A stretch of 64,000 bases of DNA from Rhizopus arrhizus (Eukaryota > Mucoromycota > Mucoromycetes > Mucorales > Rhizopodaceae): the NCBI GenBank assembly GCA_024220505.1, contig JAKZZE010000027.1:372001-436000 (forward strand). The letters are read 5' to 3'. This document shows positions 22,231 through 34,129 of this stretch, in pieces. The position numbers and the translations under genes were made by a program. Positions within the stretch are counted from its first letter, which is position 1; each line of letters starts with the position of its first letter. The notes below the pieces were generated by a model. That model searched no databases and had not been told where the DNA came from. It saw only the letters and a list, made by a program, of their open reading frames with translations.

Positions 22231-23644
22231 ATGATGAACGCACAACCAGAAAAAGGCAGACCTTTCCATTCATTTTTTGACTTACAAAGAGCTGCTGTTA
22301 TTAGAGATACAACGGCAGTTAGACTGAGAAAAGCAGCACAAGGTTTGAAAACAAGAAGCTTCTTTTTCCATTCTAATTATCTCCCATTTAGAGGGTAATC
22401 TTGCAGCTGTTAAACGACTTGTAAAGAAAGTACCAAATATACAGAACCCAGACCCAGAAACTGGATAGTGAGCTCCAATCCTGTTTGAGATTTAAACAAA
22501 GCGACTTATAAATTTGTATAGTACAACATTAATGTATGCAGCTGAAAAAGGGCATGTGGAGATTGTGGAATATTTATTGGATATTGGACATGAGGAGGAA
22601 GTTATCTCGGTTGTAAATACTCGTAAAATAAAAGGATAAGTTAGTTTGTGTATGACATTGAATACTAATAAAAATGTGTGTATTAGGATAATGAAGGCAT
22701 TACTGTCTTGATGATTGCTGCAATGTACAATCATATCGAGGTAAAATAAAACAAATATTATAAAATAGAATATAAATTGATATATTCCACTGTTGTAGAT
22801 TTTTTTCTTGTATGTTAAAAAATATAAAGAATGTATACATGCTATTAGTAAAAATGGATGGACAGCGTTATTGTATGCCGCACAAAATGGGAATACAACT
22901 ATTGTCGGTGTATGTATTTTGCATAAAAAATATAGATGCATTTAACCATTCTCTTTCTAGTTTCTACTATCTGTGCCCGTCGACCTTGATCATACTGACA
23001 ATGAAGGGAATTCGGCACTTCATTATGCTGCAGCTTGGGGACATATTAATGTAATGGATCTATTAGTGGTAAGAAGCATACAACAACAACAAAAAAAAGA
23101 GAGAATATTTTAACATAAATAAAGTCAGAAGGATGCAATGTAGACTTACAAAATAATGACCACGCCGCTGCCTATGACTATGCTTATAGTAAGGCCGTGC
23201 AAGAACATCTCAAAGGTAAGAGCAAATTGTAAAAAAATGAAGAGGGAGAGAGGAAGAGAGGGAGAGCTAACCTGTAGAAAAATAATAGAAATATCTCAAG
23301 TGCATTTCAATGATGATTCTTCATTATCAATCTCCTCTTCACAAAAACAGCAAAGCTTTACAAACGCCCCTTATTCATCTTCCTATTCTAGTGGCCATTA
23401 TTTAGGTCAAAGTTCCATATCCATTTCACGGGGACCCTCTTATCCAGGAGGGCAAGATTCGCCTGCTCCTCGTGCTTCTACTTCTTCCTCTTCCCTTGCA
23501 AACCCTGCTCTCATGTCTTCTAGTCCGCGAGGTTCGTATCACTTTCAACCACCGTCTAGTAGCAGTCCTGGGTCCTACTCTGAAATTGAACGACGAAGAG
23601 CAAGCAGTTTTGGTGATGCAAAACAAATAAAAACATATCGATAA
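22231..23644 (+). CDS. AVO2: AVO2-like ankyrin repeat protein (putative TORC2 subunit)
   Basis: Eight exons: 22231-22342, 22392-22467, 22522-22612, 22687-22740, 22799-22909, 22961-23068, 23125-23215 and 23289-23644, in phase, give 332 residues. The protein has about five ankyrin repeats, with cores such as LRKAAQEGNLAAVKRLVKK, TTLMYAAEKGHVEIVEYLL, WTALLYAAQNG and SALHYAAAWGHINVMDLL. A Ser/Pro-rich tail follows. The first repeats resemble the start of yeast Avo2 (VRLRxA..EGNL..VKRL and a later xGH...), and both proteins pair ankyrin repeats with a Ser-rich tail. That points to TORC2, which controls actin and membrane homeostasis. The assignment is from remembered similarity and is moderate. 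A LINE separates the gene from its original upstream region. It is convergent with the RasGEF gene. Confidence 0.78.
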
Positions 23645-23840
23645 AAAGTATACCATTAATAGCATTTTAATCTATTCGAAAAATAATAAAAAAGTTTTGT
23701 GTAAATACATGCAAGGAGACAAATACATGTCAATGTGAATACAGAACAAAGATTTATTTAAATCGTTTTTTATTGTTATTATACGTATATTAAGGCACTA
23801 CCAGAGTGATAAAAAAAAAAGGATTAGATATTGTAATTAA

Positions 23841-26800
23841 TTATTGAAGTTGAGCGCTTAATTCTCTGATTGTAGTAGCATCAAGCACCTCAAGATGTCT
23901 GCACATGTCTTTCAAAATCGGATCTTCATCAAAAGCATAACGCATTGCCAAACCTTGAAAGATTAATACCCTCTTGATAACTGTTGCAATCACACGATAT
24001 TTTCTAAAATTAACCAAGGGTTGGTTCAAGCAAGTTGGCATGTTTCTCGCCGTGTTTGCACTATAGATTCTCTGATTTTCCAAGTTAGGCTTGAGATAGC
24101 GAGGCTTTTCAGAGTTGAAGACGAGATCAGAAAGATAGATACCAAGGAAAGGGATGCATCCACCAAAGGGAATTTTGATACGTGTCTTTCTGAATTTTTG
24201 CTTATCTGCAGCTGTTCCAGGCATCTCTACCAGTACCTCAGCAGGAGAGTTGCCATACTCTTCAGCTACCTCTGTCATACTGTCACGAATGTGTTTCCAA
24301 TTCTTCATGGGAGAAGTGAATGCGGTCAATTTGTTGAGTTGTCTTTGGTACTTTGCGCTCACTTTAGACCATGTCTTTTCAAGGCGAGCAACCGCAGGAC
24401 TTTGAAGACCGAGTAAGATTTGAACGAGGGTAGCGTAGTTTGAATAGAGTTTACATTTCTAAGTGGAACTTTATCAGAAAAGAGTATATTCTTCATTTGA
24501 TTCCCTACCATAGCAAGTCTGATGAACTTTTCAACCAGTTTTACTCTATCGTTCAAATTTCTGGTTTTAATAATTTCCGAAGATACCCACAAACACACCA
24601 AATTGAATCTCTGTATAACATGCTCAATACCCTGTCCCTCAGCTCTCTTCTTTTCCAATTGCCGTGTATAACTAATGTCAGCCATCGTATTATCCAGGAG
24701 CATATCATCACGAGACCCACCATAGTTAATATTTATTTTTCCATTGGCGTCCATCTTTGTCCACCTACAGTGGATTAGTTCTTCCCAGCCTACCTTGACA
24801 AGTACATCGCGTTCAATAAAACAAAACTGACTGGCAAGCTTGCTGGTTCGATAGGACATGATGAAGCTTTTTCCTGAGTTTGTTGACGTATTGATATGCC
24901 TAGGGATGCTTGTGATTGGCTCTTTACTACTTTCATTGACGGAAGCATGATCTTCAGCTATCTTTACTTGATGTGTATTATTTGATGCCATCGACATTCT
25001 TTGGGCTTGGTTAGAACTTGCCTGGACATCACTTAAAGCTGATTTCTCTGAGTCCATTAAGCTAGAAGAAGAGCTTTGATCGTCATCCGAACAGTCATCT
25101 TCCTCCCTGTAGCTTCTACGCTTACTAGCCTTATTACCCGTACAGGACTCAATGATAGACCGTGTATCCAATTGACCCAAATAAACAGGTCCATTCTTGG
25201 GAATCTTGGGCTTTTTGCTGCGACTGTTGGAAGCATCTTCTTTTGATACTTGATGGTGACCTGAATCGATGCTTGCACCACGCCTTCTTCTTAACTCAAA
25301 GCTATGTCGTCGATCTTCGTCTGAAATGAGCATGGTGCTCATGCGTTTACAGATATTATTTTCTTCTTTACCTGCTTGCTTTGTAGCGCCATCTGTACCA
25401 TCAATCTCATCGCGACTTATATTGGTACGTAACTGTTCGGCGATCAAACTAACAAAACGACCAGCACTCTGCTGTTGCTGTTCTTCATTAGTTCTCACCA
25501 GAGTCTCTGATGGCGTTGGGTTCACGGCATCTTCCATATTATCCGATGGTATTTCTTGTTTTGCCACCTTCTCCTCTTCAGAATGGCTTGGTTTAAATAC
25601 CTTGGAGATCGCTCTTGAAATCTTTCGTTTATGATGCTTTTTATCGTCTTGGATTTCTTGAGTATGATTTTGAGTAGGATTCTCTGTCTGTTCATATGGT
25701 ATGGCAGCAAACGTCTCATTAGACTGATGATGAAGGTTGGATGACCCAAGTGGTGCCTCGCCCTTTTTGCCTTTTTTCGCTTTGTTCTTCTTCTTTACAG
25801 TGGCTGGAATACCATCCTCAAACATGTCTGCTGTCAGGGGTGGCATCTCTGGGATATCATTTTCGGATACATGGGTACCTCCCAAGAAAGGAGATGTAGC
25901 TGTTGATGAAGGAGCAGAGGATGGTGCAAGATCATCTTGCTGCAAACTTTTCTCGCTTTTGCGACGCTCAATACTCTTTTTTGATAAATGACGTGCTAAA
26001 CCACCAATGCTTGTATCAGCATCTAGCTCCTTTAATATCTCGTCTGGTAAAGCACCATCCTTTTCGAGCTTTTGACGATTTTGTTCTTCAAGACTGTTTC
26101 TGCACCATTTCTGTGAAGGGAGATGGCGTGCTTGATGGGGAACTTGAGTATGGTAAGCAAGAGGATTGGCCGAGGTTTGGTTGGTGACATCCGATGTATC
26201 GGCATGCATTGCTTTAGATACTTTTGATTCATTGTCATCCTTTGTAGGCACGTTGGGTTGTGATGTTTGGTTTTCTTGCTGTTGCCTTGAAAGGGAATTA
26301 AAATATTCCATAGTTTCTTCCTGTTCACGAAGCCAGTTTTCGTCAGGCTCAATATATGAGCCTTGCATTTGAGATTGATAATCATCATTTTCCTCGTCCT
26401 CATCCTCCTCATCTTCATATTCATCGTCATCGTCTGGTATCGTCTTTCCTGCGCTAATTTCGCTTTCAAGTGAATCCCCCGAGCCCCCGCTTGCGACGGA
26501 TTCCATGTCTCCAGAAGCTGCGTCAGGCATGTCAGGAACCTTACTTTGCTGATGAATTGAGATAGATTGCGTGTCCTCAGAGCGACGATGCACTGAATTT
26601 CCTGAAAAGAGTGAAGGACTTTGTGTATCCTTCTTTTTATTCAGACTGCCTACCACAACCACAGGTGCAAACCGTGTGTCTTGCACAGCCATGTTACCGT
26701 GATGATCACTGCTCATATCCATCCGGATCGCCGTCTTTCTCATGATTGAGTTCTGTGCCAATTTCGCACGCACCTTCTCGCCCATCTGTTCTTGTTCGAG

Positions 26801-28461
26801 TGTAGGTGGAGGTGGAGCAATGATCTTTACGCGAGACGCGCCAGAGGAGCGGGTGTAGTATAATTTTTTCAATCGACGGACGACGCGTTTGAGGGTCTTG
26901 ACGATACGCTGGTCTAAAGGAGAGGATTTGACGAGTGGGTGGCGAGAGAGCTGGTTTAAAAAATCGGTCAAAGTCTTTCGAAGATCATAATTTCCAAGGA
27001 AATCATGTACAAAGTAATTACTGAGCCAATGTCTGAATATGACGAAAACTCTAAAAGTTTGTGAGTAAACTGTCGGATTCGGTTCATACCCAATTACCTT
27101 ATTTTTACAATGCGTCTTGGCTCTTCATTATTTTTCATTGCCCAATCAAATCTTGAAATCAAAAGTTGACAGAGATCTGTCGCTTGAATGAAATCACGGT
27201 AGGTTAAAAAGAAATCAGTCATAAAGGTATAATCTAATAAGAAAAAAACTGTATAAGAAAAGAGAGTTATGAATTGATATCGTTTACCCAGTGTGCTCGT
27301 TAGCTTTTCAATCAATTTATGTATCGTGGCTGCCTCGATCACTTTTGGTACATTTTCTACTGCAGTAGAGGATATGCTTAGGGCATCGCTCGCGTCATGC
27401 TTGTTTCTTTTGATGCCAAAGGCCTTTTTCAATAAAAATGAACTACCACCACTTCCTTTCTCCACATCCTTGGGTCCAAAGCTAGAAAATGAGTGTCTAA
27501 GTGGCTTTGCAAATCGAAATCGCCTTGTTGGGTTACTTTGTATAGATGATTTACTACGATTTAGAGTGGTTGTTGTATTGGATGAAAATCCTTCAAGTTC
27601 TGGTCGTTCATACTGTTTATTATAAAGAGTTGCATAAGAAGAAGGCCTATCTAATGTAGCCGTTGCCATCGATGAAGAGAGCGCGATAGGATCAGGACCC
27701 CAGATGATGAATCGTTCATCGTCATCAAAGGTAATGAAATCAAAGATCTCAGAAGGACCGAGTATAAATTTGTTTTCCACAAATAAATCTTGGTTTGTGT
27801 TGCGTGTGCTGATGGTTGAACATGAATGAGAACGTGAGATGGGGTGAATAAGAACAGAGGAAGGATTGGCTGGAGCAATGAACTCTTCACTTTCTTCAGG
27901 TAAGAAATCGTTAAATTTGCTTACAGTAGGAATCTTGGGTAGTGAAAAGCTTTTTGAAGCTTGTGGTGTGGGTTGTAGAGATGGATTGAATGTGGCAACA
28001 GAGTCCAAAACAGAGTCAATATAGGACGGAAAGGCGTGGGTTTGTGTTGTATCTTCCTCCTCCTTTGATACTTTTGATAAGGGACGACTCATGACGGATA
28101 CATTGTTAACAGCAACATATCCATAGCGACTGTTGCTATCGCCTGTTTTTCCTTGCTGCTGCTGTTGTCTATCCCACAGTGACTTTGAATCAATATATTC
28201 AGGCACACCGAACACGGTTGCTAAAGCTGCACATTCTCTGCCTGCTTCTCCTGTTGTATTTGTCATAAACTCGATTGGGATCAGTGAGTTATTTCTTTTT
28301 CGAGGTCTTGATTCATTATCTTGAAGTGGTATTAATTTAGTTGTTGTCTTTAGTCTATTTTAACTTTATTAAATTTAATGTTTAAAAGGTGATTGTTATG
28401 CGAACCTATTATTATTATTATTATTGCTATTATTACTATTATTATTGTGAACTTTATTCAT
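23841..28461 (-). CDS. LTE1: Lte1-type Ras guanine nucleotide exchange factor
   Basis: Five exons: 28461-28406, 28354-27288, 27233-27098, 27050-24509 and 24458-23841, in phase, give 1472 residues. It begins MNKVHNNNSNNS (Asn repeat). A RasGEF N-terminal domain spans about residues 355-505, with LTSTLDYTFMTDFFLTYRDF and RVFVIFRHWLSNYFVHDFLG. A long acidic, Ser-rich middle follows, with a Lys-rich patch. A catalytic RasGEF domain covers about 1150-1440, with FNLVCLWVSSEII, NYATLVQILLGLQSPAVARL and IPFGGCIPFLGIYLSDL. The widely separated N- and C-terminal halves and the length match Lte1, which promotes mitotic exit and bud-neck/polarity signalling in yeast. Another RasGEF of the same layout is possible. 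The three 3' introns all fall inside conserved domain sequence. Confidence 0.85.
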
Positions 28462-28834
28462 ATTATGAAACTCAAGGCGTATAGCAGAAAGTAGTATCTA
28501 CTTTCAAATGAATTTATATATAAAAAAAAGGGAGAGGAGAAAGAAAAATGAAAAAATGACAGTTTGGTTAGAGCCAATAAACGAGATTAATAACCATTGA
28601 ATGATGTACAGGAATATTTAATTGCATCACATGCTTAATTGACTTTGATGGCAGGCTCACATTTTAATGAAATCAACAACATACAAACTATTTAAAGCAG
28701 AATTAAAATCAAAGTAAGAACGCATTCTATTTTGTATAAACAGGGCTCAGCAAAAAGAAAACAATCAACTTAAAAGTGTAGTAATTATTTATTTTGGTTA
28801 AAAAGTGTGGGTCTACATGCGTGGGTTACACAAG
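28462..28834. other. Upstream region of the RasGEF gene
   Basis: AT-rich, with an AAT-type trinucleotide run extending into the first exon. It probably holds the promoter. No specific site is called. Confidence 0.35.
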
Positions 28835-28843
28835 TACAGCATC

Positions 28844-29040
28844 TTTTTTTTTGTGTATGAGGATTTTATTCGGATGCCGCATTTTTAGTTGGTCATCATA
28901 AGAAACATTTTTTTAATAACAGGGCTTAAACCCACGAACAAACAAACAGAAAACGATCATGGAGATTGGAACTAGTACTGCCAGAAGAAATACTAATCCA
29001 GCAGAAAGAGCTTGACTACTTTGCTAAGGGATTTTATCCC
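28844..29040 (-). mobile_element. Very short LINE 3' end copy, 197 bp, with target-site duplication
   Basis: The minus strand ends in AATAAAATCCTCATACAC followed by nine As (T run at 28844-28852), like the LINE relic at 1641. The copy is flanked by TACAGCATC at 28835-28843 and 29041-29049. A 5'-truncated piece of LINE 3' UTR bounded by a 9-bp direct repeat is a typical dead-on-arrival insertion. It contains no coding sequence. Confidence 0.7.
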
Positions 29041-29063
29041 TACAGCATCCATTTTTTTTTGTG

Positions 29064-29860
29064 CAGTGCTTCCAACAAACAATGTCGCAATCAACCAAAA
29101 TCGATGTCGTTAGCCAAGTAAAAATAATGTCACTGGTCAATCAAACAGTTTCATATTTTTAGAAATTATGTCACTTGCTTAGAAATCACGTGTAATTTTG
29201 GCATTTGAAAATATGAATGGAGTGAAATATTTATTTTCATGGTTTTTGTTTTTCATTATTTTACAATTTAAATATGAGTATAATATTTATATATGAGGAT
29301 GGGTACGGAAATGTCGTTGATGAGCATGGTGGTCCTGAGCCTGTGGATTACATTGTTGATCAGAATAAATTTATAGTTGAGACAATTGCTAACTCTCTTT
29401 TACACCTCAGTCGACGTCAATCTGAAACTTAAAAAGGGCAATCAATATGGTTCTGATGATGAATTTCTGTTTTTTCAACTATCCCATCAGCATCGACCGG
29501 GAACATATTTAATATCGAAACATATATTATTAGACTTCACCATAATTAATATCATTGTTGAAATTTTGATTGGCTGTGATGCCAATAACGGATACTCAAC
29601 TTGGCCAAACCGTAGTATCTCGGATATATTATACTTGTCCAAGGCCCAATATAATAGCATACTCTTTTTTCAGATTTGAAGTTTAATTTAAAGGGGCCAT
29701 ATTCACAAGTTGGTAGTGATACCCAAAGAGCGATAAAGGAGAACGTCAATGCAACTACACCAGAAGATGATGCGAGTGCCCGCTTTAAACCTTTTATCAT
29801 CGACGAGAAGAAGTCATCGTATTTTACTTTATACTTTGCACCGCGTGAAACTCATTAAGC
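29064..29860 (+). pseudogene. Relic of a DNA transposon: repeat copy B plus a possible transposase N-terminus
   Basis: It starts CAGTGCTTCCAACAAACA, repeat family copy B. At 29274 an ATG opens a 52-codon frame (MSIIFIYEDGYGNVVDEHGG and on), ending at TAA 29430-29432. The next frame continues NQYGSDDEF. Later frames (29676-29858) are open but unrecognised. From memory, acidic YEDE-G-x-x-DEHGGP starts occur on Mucoromycota transposase-like proteins; I cannot verify this. The terminal-repeat-like sequence 210 bp upstream fits a Tc1/mariner-type layout. Frameshifts make it non-functional. Confidence 0.35.
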
Positions 29861-30524
29861 ATATCATCTGTCTGATTTTAGTTTCATTGATAGTTTTTCT
29901 CTAAACAAATAGAAAATAAAGATTTAAAGCTACAAAACTGGTTTTCTTTTATCTCTTTCCGAAAATTTTAAGCCGGACCAATAAAAGCGCAAACACAAAA
30001 AAACCGGCTGTGTTTTATTTACCACTTTGTAATAATGTACGCCTAATGGCACCTGAATATGATTCTCCTAAAAATTTATAGATTTAGTAATGTTGAGAAA
30101 TCCAAGTAGTTTTTACAAGCCTAATGATTTGTAGGGTAAAAAAAAGTTTTTGCTCAGAGATATATGCAGGTTCCCGAGTGAAATGAACGATTGGTAGTAA
30201 ATATATAGAAGGTATATTTATTTTATCTATATTTTTGTTCAGTGTATTCTGTATTCTCTTAAAACAATAGAAATAAGAGGTTTACATTGCCAAGAGAAAT
30301 ATAAAAAAAAAAAGGTTCAAAGTCGATAGTTGGTGCGACTATAGTAACCTTAAGGATGCATAATTAGGATATTTTTTTTTCTTTTTCTTTTTATTTATTT
30401 ATTTATTTATTAAAATGCAGTATTATTATTGGGTTATAAATAAGAGTAGAATGAATTTAATGAATATTTGTAAAAATATATAAAAGGTAGGATTATGTAC
30501 AAAATATATCACTTTTGGCTACAT
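29861..30524. other. Non-coding stretch
   Basis: AT-rich sequence with a (TTTA)n run at about 30385-30410 near the 3' end of the next gene. No gene was found. Confidence 0.45.
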
Positions 30525-31959
30525 TTAGCTTGTCTTTGTATTATGTAAATAATCATTAATTCTTTGATGCAAATTATGATTAAACATAGTCTCGGGTATT
30601 TGTTGCTGACCACCTTCGCTCACTGTATTATGTGCTTCATCTGAACTATAGTCAACCGATTCACAGCGATTTGAAGCTTTGTTAAGATTAAACGTGCCGA
30701 GTGTATGATTAGATTGAGCACTTGATCCGGAACCATACAAGAGTGTATTGCCACTCCCTCTTCTGGCATTTGGGTCTGTTAGTGAAGATGAATGAGAAGC
30801 GGAATCATCAGCTAACATTGTACTACTCCTGTTGGCCGCACCAAATGTATTATCCGAACCATGACTCAATGGCCTCTTTGGATTATTGACAAAGGGTAAG
30901 CTGGGTGGTAACAGGATTTCTTCATTGATAGAAAGAGAAGATGCGGATTCATAAAATGGTTGTATTACAAAACTACTGGCGGTATTAGAATTGGTTAAAT
31001 TACTGTTGTTATGAATAGGGCGATGATGGGTCGTTGGCGGGGCTGGTGGCGGTGGTCGAAGAGAAATTCTTTCTTTCTGTAGTTCAGAATTCCAAATTAT
31101 GTCTTGGTCAAGTACGGATGGTGGCATTATGTGGTAATCGTTTAATTTTTCTGTATTGGGTTGTACTGGCTGAACTTGATTAATCACAGTTCGTGTCCCT
31201 TGATCACTGTAAAAAGATAGACGATTATTTTCTGTTGTAAGCTTGGCCATTTTAACTTTTAGGTTATAGCAGCAAATGAAAGAGCAAATGATACCCAAAA
31301 GAAAAAGACCAAGAGAAATGCCGATCAAGATTGTTTCAACTTTAGATGTATTGATTTTACAAGTATAATCATGATTATTCAAATAGGCACACATGTTGTT
31401 TATCTTTGTTGAATAGGTTTGTAAGGTGAGACCATAAGGGATGGAAATGAGAATGATGTTGAACAGACAAAGACTACTGTTAATCCATAATAGAGCGCGC
31501 TGTTGAACAAGATTTTTAGTGTTATTTGGTAAAAGATAAAATGATATACTGGCAGAGATGATGGATACAAACGAAGCTAAAATTAACGGGATAAATCGAA
31601 TATAGCTTGTTAATGTTTCAGATATGGACGGAATAATAATAGATGAATCAAATGCGGCCAAAGTGTGTAATGTTCTACGTTCATCTAAATGAGATGTGAA
31701 TACAAAAAATGGGATCATTAAAATAAATTTTACCTAAATTGTAATTTATTCGAACAGGGGAACATGTAACAAAGCTATTATTCCAAACACATTGATTCCA
31801 TAGTCCAAAAGATAGACTCATAAAAGGAACATTTTTATTATACAAGTCGACGTTAATGATACTGAAGTATTGATAAGCTAACCCATTTGTCTCAAACCAA
31901 GAACCAAAAGAAAGTGTTGAACAAGCAAGTAATAAAATAAAAGAATAAACAGTTTTCAT
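30525..31959 (-). CDS. SUR7/PalI (Rim9)-like four-span membrane protein
   Basis: Exons 31959-31734 and 31684-30525, in phase, give 461 residues. The N-terminus (MKTVYSFILLLACSTLSFG) is a hydrophobic signal or first membrane span. An extracellular loop carries FGLWNQCVWNNSFVTCSP, the GLW...C...C pattern of claudin-like SUR7/PalI proteins. Three more hydrophobic spans follow (around IRFIPLILASFVSIISASI, LCLFNIILISIPYGL and ILIGISLGLFLLGIICSFI). The cytoplasmic tail of about 250 residues is Ser-, Pro- and Asn-rich. Family members act in eisosomes (Sur7) or in alkaline pH sensing (Rim9/PalI). Which role applies cannot be decided from sequence alone. The start lies 79 bp from the stop of the EF-hand gene in the same orientation. 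Confidence 0.72.
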
Positions 31960-32038
31960 AATAAAGAAGAAGAGAGGAAATGGTTGAAAAAAGAGGTCTT
32001 AATAAGTGGAATTAATGTAATACAAGACATTTTTTTTA

Positions 32039-32605
32039 TTAAGAAGGGATCAATTGTTTGAACTCTTCAAAGTCAATAAAACCATCCTTATTTGTATCAG
32101 CATCCTTCATCATATCCTTTATCTCTTTCTCACTCAATTTTTCTCCTATTTCATTCATCAATTCCTTTAATTCTTCTTCACTTATTTGTCCATCTCCATT
32201 TTTATCAAACTTTTCAAAACATGCTTTCAATTCATCTATTTCATGTCGACTCATACTTCGGACATAATTTCCTTTTTTTTGTATTGTTGGTGAAGAAGGT
32301 GGTGAGTGACTGATGAGTTCTGTCATGATATTCACAAATTCATCAAATTCTATCTTTTCATCCTTATTTTCATCATTTCTTATTACAAGTTCTTGTATAC
32401 TTTCGTCATTTAGGCTCATAATGCCTAGACTCTTTACTATTTTCATAACCTGGTCCAACTCAATAGCGCCATTACGTTTAGTGTCGTACAAATTAAATGC
32501 TTTGTAAACAAAAACAACACATAAGCCACAATATATACATACGCTTAGCATTCTTGGCTTACCTTCACGTAAACTCTTGAGTTCTTCCTTATTAACTGTA
32601 GGCAT
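32039..32605 (-). CDS. Calmodulin/centrin-like protein with four EF-hands
   Basis: Exons 32605-32563 and 32499-32039, joined in phase across a 63-nt intron, give 167 residues. The EF-hand loops are DTKRNGAIELDQ, DENKDEKIEFDE, DKNGDGQISEEE and DTNKDGFIDFEE. Loops 2-4 have acidic residues at the calcium-binding positions and Glu at position 12. Loop 1 has Gln at position 12 and may bind calcium weakly. A Ser/Pro-rich linker (SHSPPSSP) joins the two halves and is longer than in calmodulin. It is likely a cytosolic calcium sensor. Whether it is centrin (spindle pole) or a divergent calmodulin is open. Confidence 0.88.
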   Translation of the reverse strand: MPTVNKEELKSLREGKPRMLSVCIYCGLCVVFVYKAFNLYDTKRNGAIELDQVMKIVKSLGIMSLNDESIQELVIRNDENKDEKIEFDEFVNIMTELISHSPPSSPTIQKKGNYVRSMSRHEIDELKACFEKFDKNGDGQISEEELKELMNEIGEKLSEKEIKDMMKDADTNKDGFIDFEEFKQLIPS

Positions 32606-32705
32606 AAATAGAAGTAAAAAAAAGGAAAAGAGATGTGAATTATCTCATCAATTGACATAAATACACACTCAATTGTTTCGTGTGGAGACTAAAAAAATTA
32701 CATTT

Positions 32706-32897
32706 CAGTGCTTCCAACAAGCAATTTTGCAGCCAATCAAAGTCGATATTGCTCACTGCAATAATTTAATAAGTCGGTAATATTCGCTTGAAACTCGAAT
32801 ATTACCAAGTATTAAAACGGCGAATTTTACTTTTGAAATATAATTTCGTTTTACTCTAGTATTACGCACGCCAAAAAAAGCATTTGAAATCTTTGAT
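32706..32897 (+). repeat. Dispersed AGTGCTTCC repeat, copy C, with a hairpin; truncated by DIRS
   Basis: It begins CAGTGCTTCCAACAAGCA and keeps the ATCAAAGTCGAT block seen in copy B. It contains an 11-bp perfect inverted repeat, GGTAATATTCG (32776-32786) and CGAATATTACC (32796-32806), with a 9-nt loop. It could be a MITE or a transposon end; the DIRS element begins where it stops. Confidence 0.45.
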
Positions 32898-32940
32898 TCT
32901 TGATCGAGAAAATTCTCTTGAGAATTGTTTGAGACCGTCA

Positions 32941-33065
32941 GAACAAAATAGAAAATGTTATTATGCTAGGATTTTCTTGAAATTTTATTTTGTAGCGTGT
33001 TCTAAAGATATATAAGAATGAAATAAACAAAACTTTTAACGATTAATCTTCTTTTTCGCTCGGTC
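32941..33065 (+). repeat. DIRS left inverted terminal repeat
   Basis: It starts GAACAAAATAGAAAATGTTA and ends CTCGGTC. It is the reverse complement of 37158-37280 with scattered mismatches. About 43 unpaired bases of left-end extension precede it. Confidence 0.88.
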
Positions 33066-33133
33066 ATTTCCGACTGACTTTCTTATACTCAATACATTTT
33101 GCACTTTATCACTATTACACTTTCATAATTTCA

Positions 33134-34027
33134 ATGTCCTCTATTGAAGAACAATTCCACATGATGCAGCAATTTGTTGCTGCCCTTCAGGAACAACTCA
33201 ATGGTGCTTCTACTATGCAGTCAGCGAATGACACTGCTCCTATGCCTCTTCATTCAATGAGTACTCGCCCTCACTACGACTGGTCACCTTCCGATACTCT
33301 TACCAAATTGATGCACCTGGATACTCCTTTACATACCTCTACTTTACTCTCAGACTCTGAACGTAAGGCTATTATTGAGTCTTACCCTCCTATGGCTCAG
33401 CTTGAATATAAAACCCCTGCTACCATTCATACAGCTGAACGTTTAATGGCCAAAGGACAACGATATGAAGACAGATCTCTCAAGCATCTTCATTATCTTT
33501 CGTCCGCAGCTTTTCGTCTCTTGGATATTCTCAGCCATGAACTCGTCTCCTCTGAATCGGACAATTCATATCTCGAGCGTTACTGTACTATGCTCAGAGA
33601 TGTTCGTAAACTTTTGCTACATGTATGTTCTGCCATGGCCCAAGCTTGAAACAACATTGCTCTTCGAGCAGTCGATCCTTCATTTTTGTTAAAGCAGGAT
33701 CAAGAGGTACAATACACTCTTCCTTTGAATGAATTCTAAAATACTTTAATTCAACAAACTGCAGCAAGAAAGGCCACTCGTGAGGTAAATGTCAATAGAC
33801 GTCAACCTCATCGTTTTACATCAAGCAAGTCCGTTAGTTCCAGCTCCTTCTCGAATGCTCCGAATCAGCAGTTTTTTCGGTCGGGTCCACCCTCACAGCA
33901 GGGTGGTTACATCAACAACAGCCATGATAACAACTTCAACAACAACAACTCCAGCAACTTCAACAGCAACAACAATTTTCGACAGAATAACAACAAGAAG
34001 AAGAACACCAATCCCTTTCGTCCGTAG
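33134..34027 (+). pseudogene. DIRS gag-like gene with two internal stops
   Basis: The ATG at 33134 starts MSSIEEQFHMMQQFVAALQE. The frame has a TGA at 33647-33649 and a TAA about 90 bp later, but otherwise continues in the same frame to the TAG at 34025-34027. The C-terminal part is Asn/Ser/Gln-rich (NNFNNNNSSNFNSNNN) and basic. Apart from the two stops the frame is not shifted, so decay is by point mutation. Position and composition fit a DIRS gag; there is no zinc knuckle. Confidence 0.7.
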
Positions 34028-34129
34028 ATCCAACAACAACAGCAATAATAACACCTTGATTGTCAACAATAACAACAACCGATCCAGTAGGAGGTCGGCT
34101 CAGCAAATATACTGTAAAATAGATAGAAA

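Noticed and set aside
23216..23288. Reading through the last intron of the AVO2-like gene
   Set aside because: Although one frame is open across it, that frame breaks the ankyrin-containing exon before it; splicing GTAAGA...AATAG restores the frame.
24021..26470. Open frames on the other strand or in shifted frames within the RasGEF gene
   Set aside because: They overlap conserved RasGEF exons and have no independent support.
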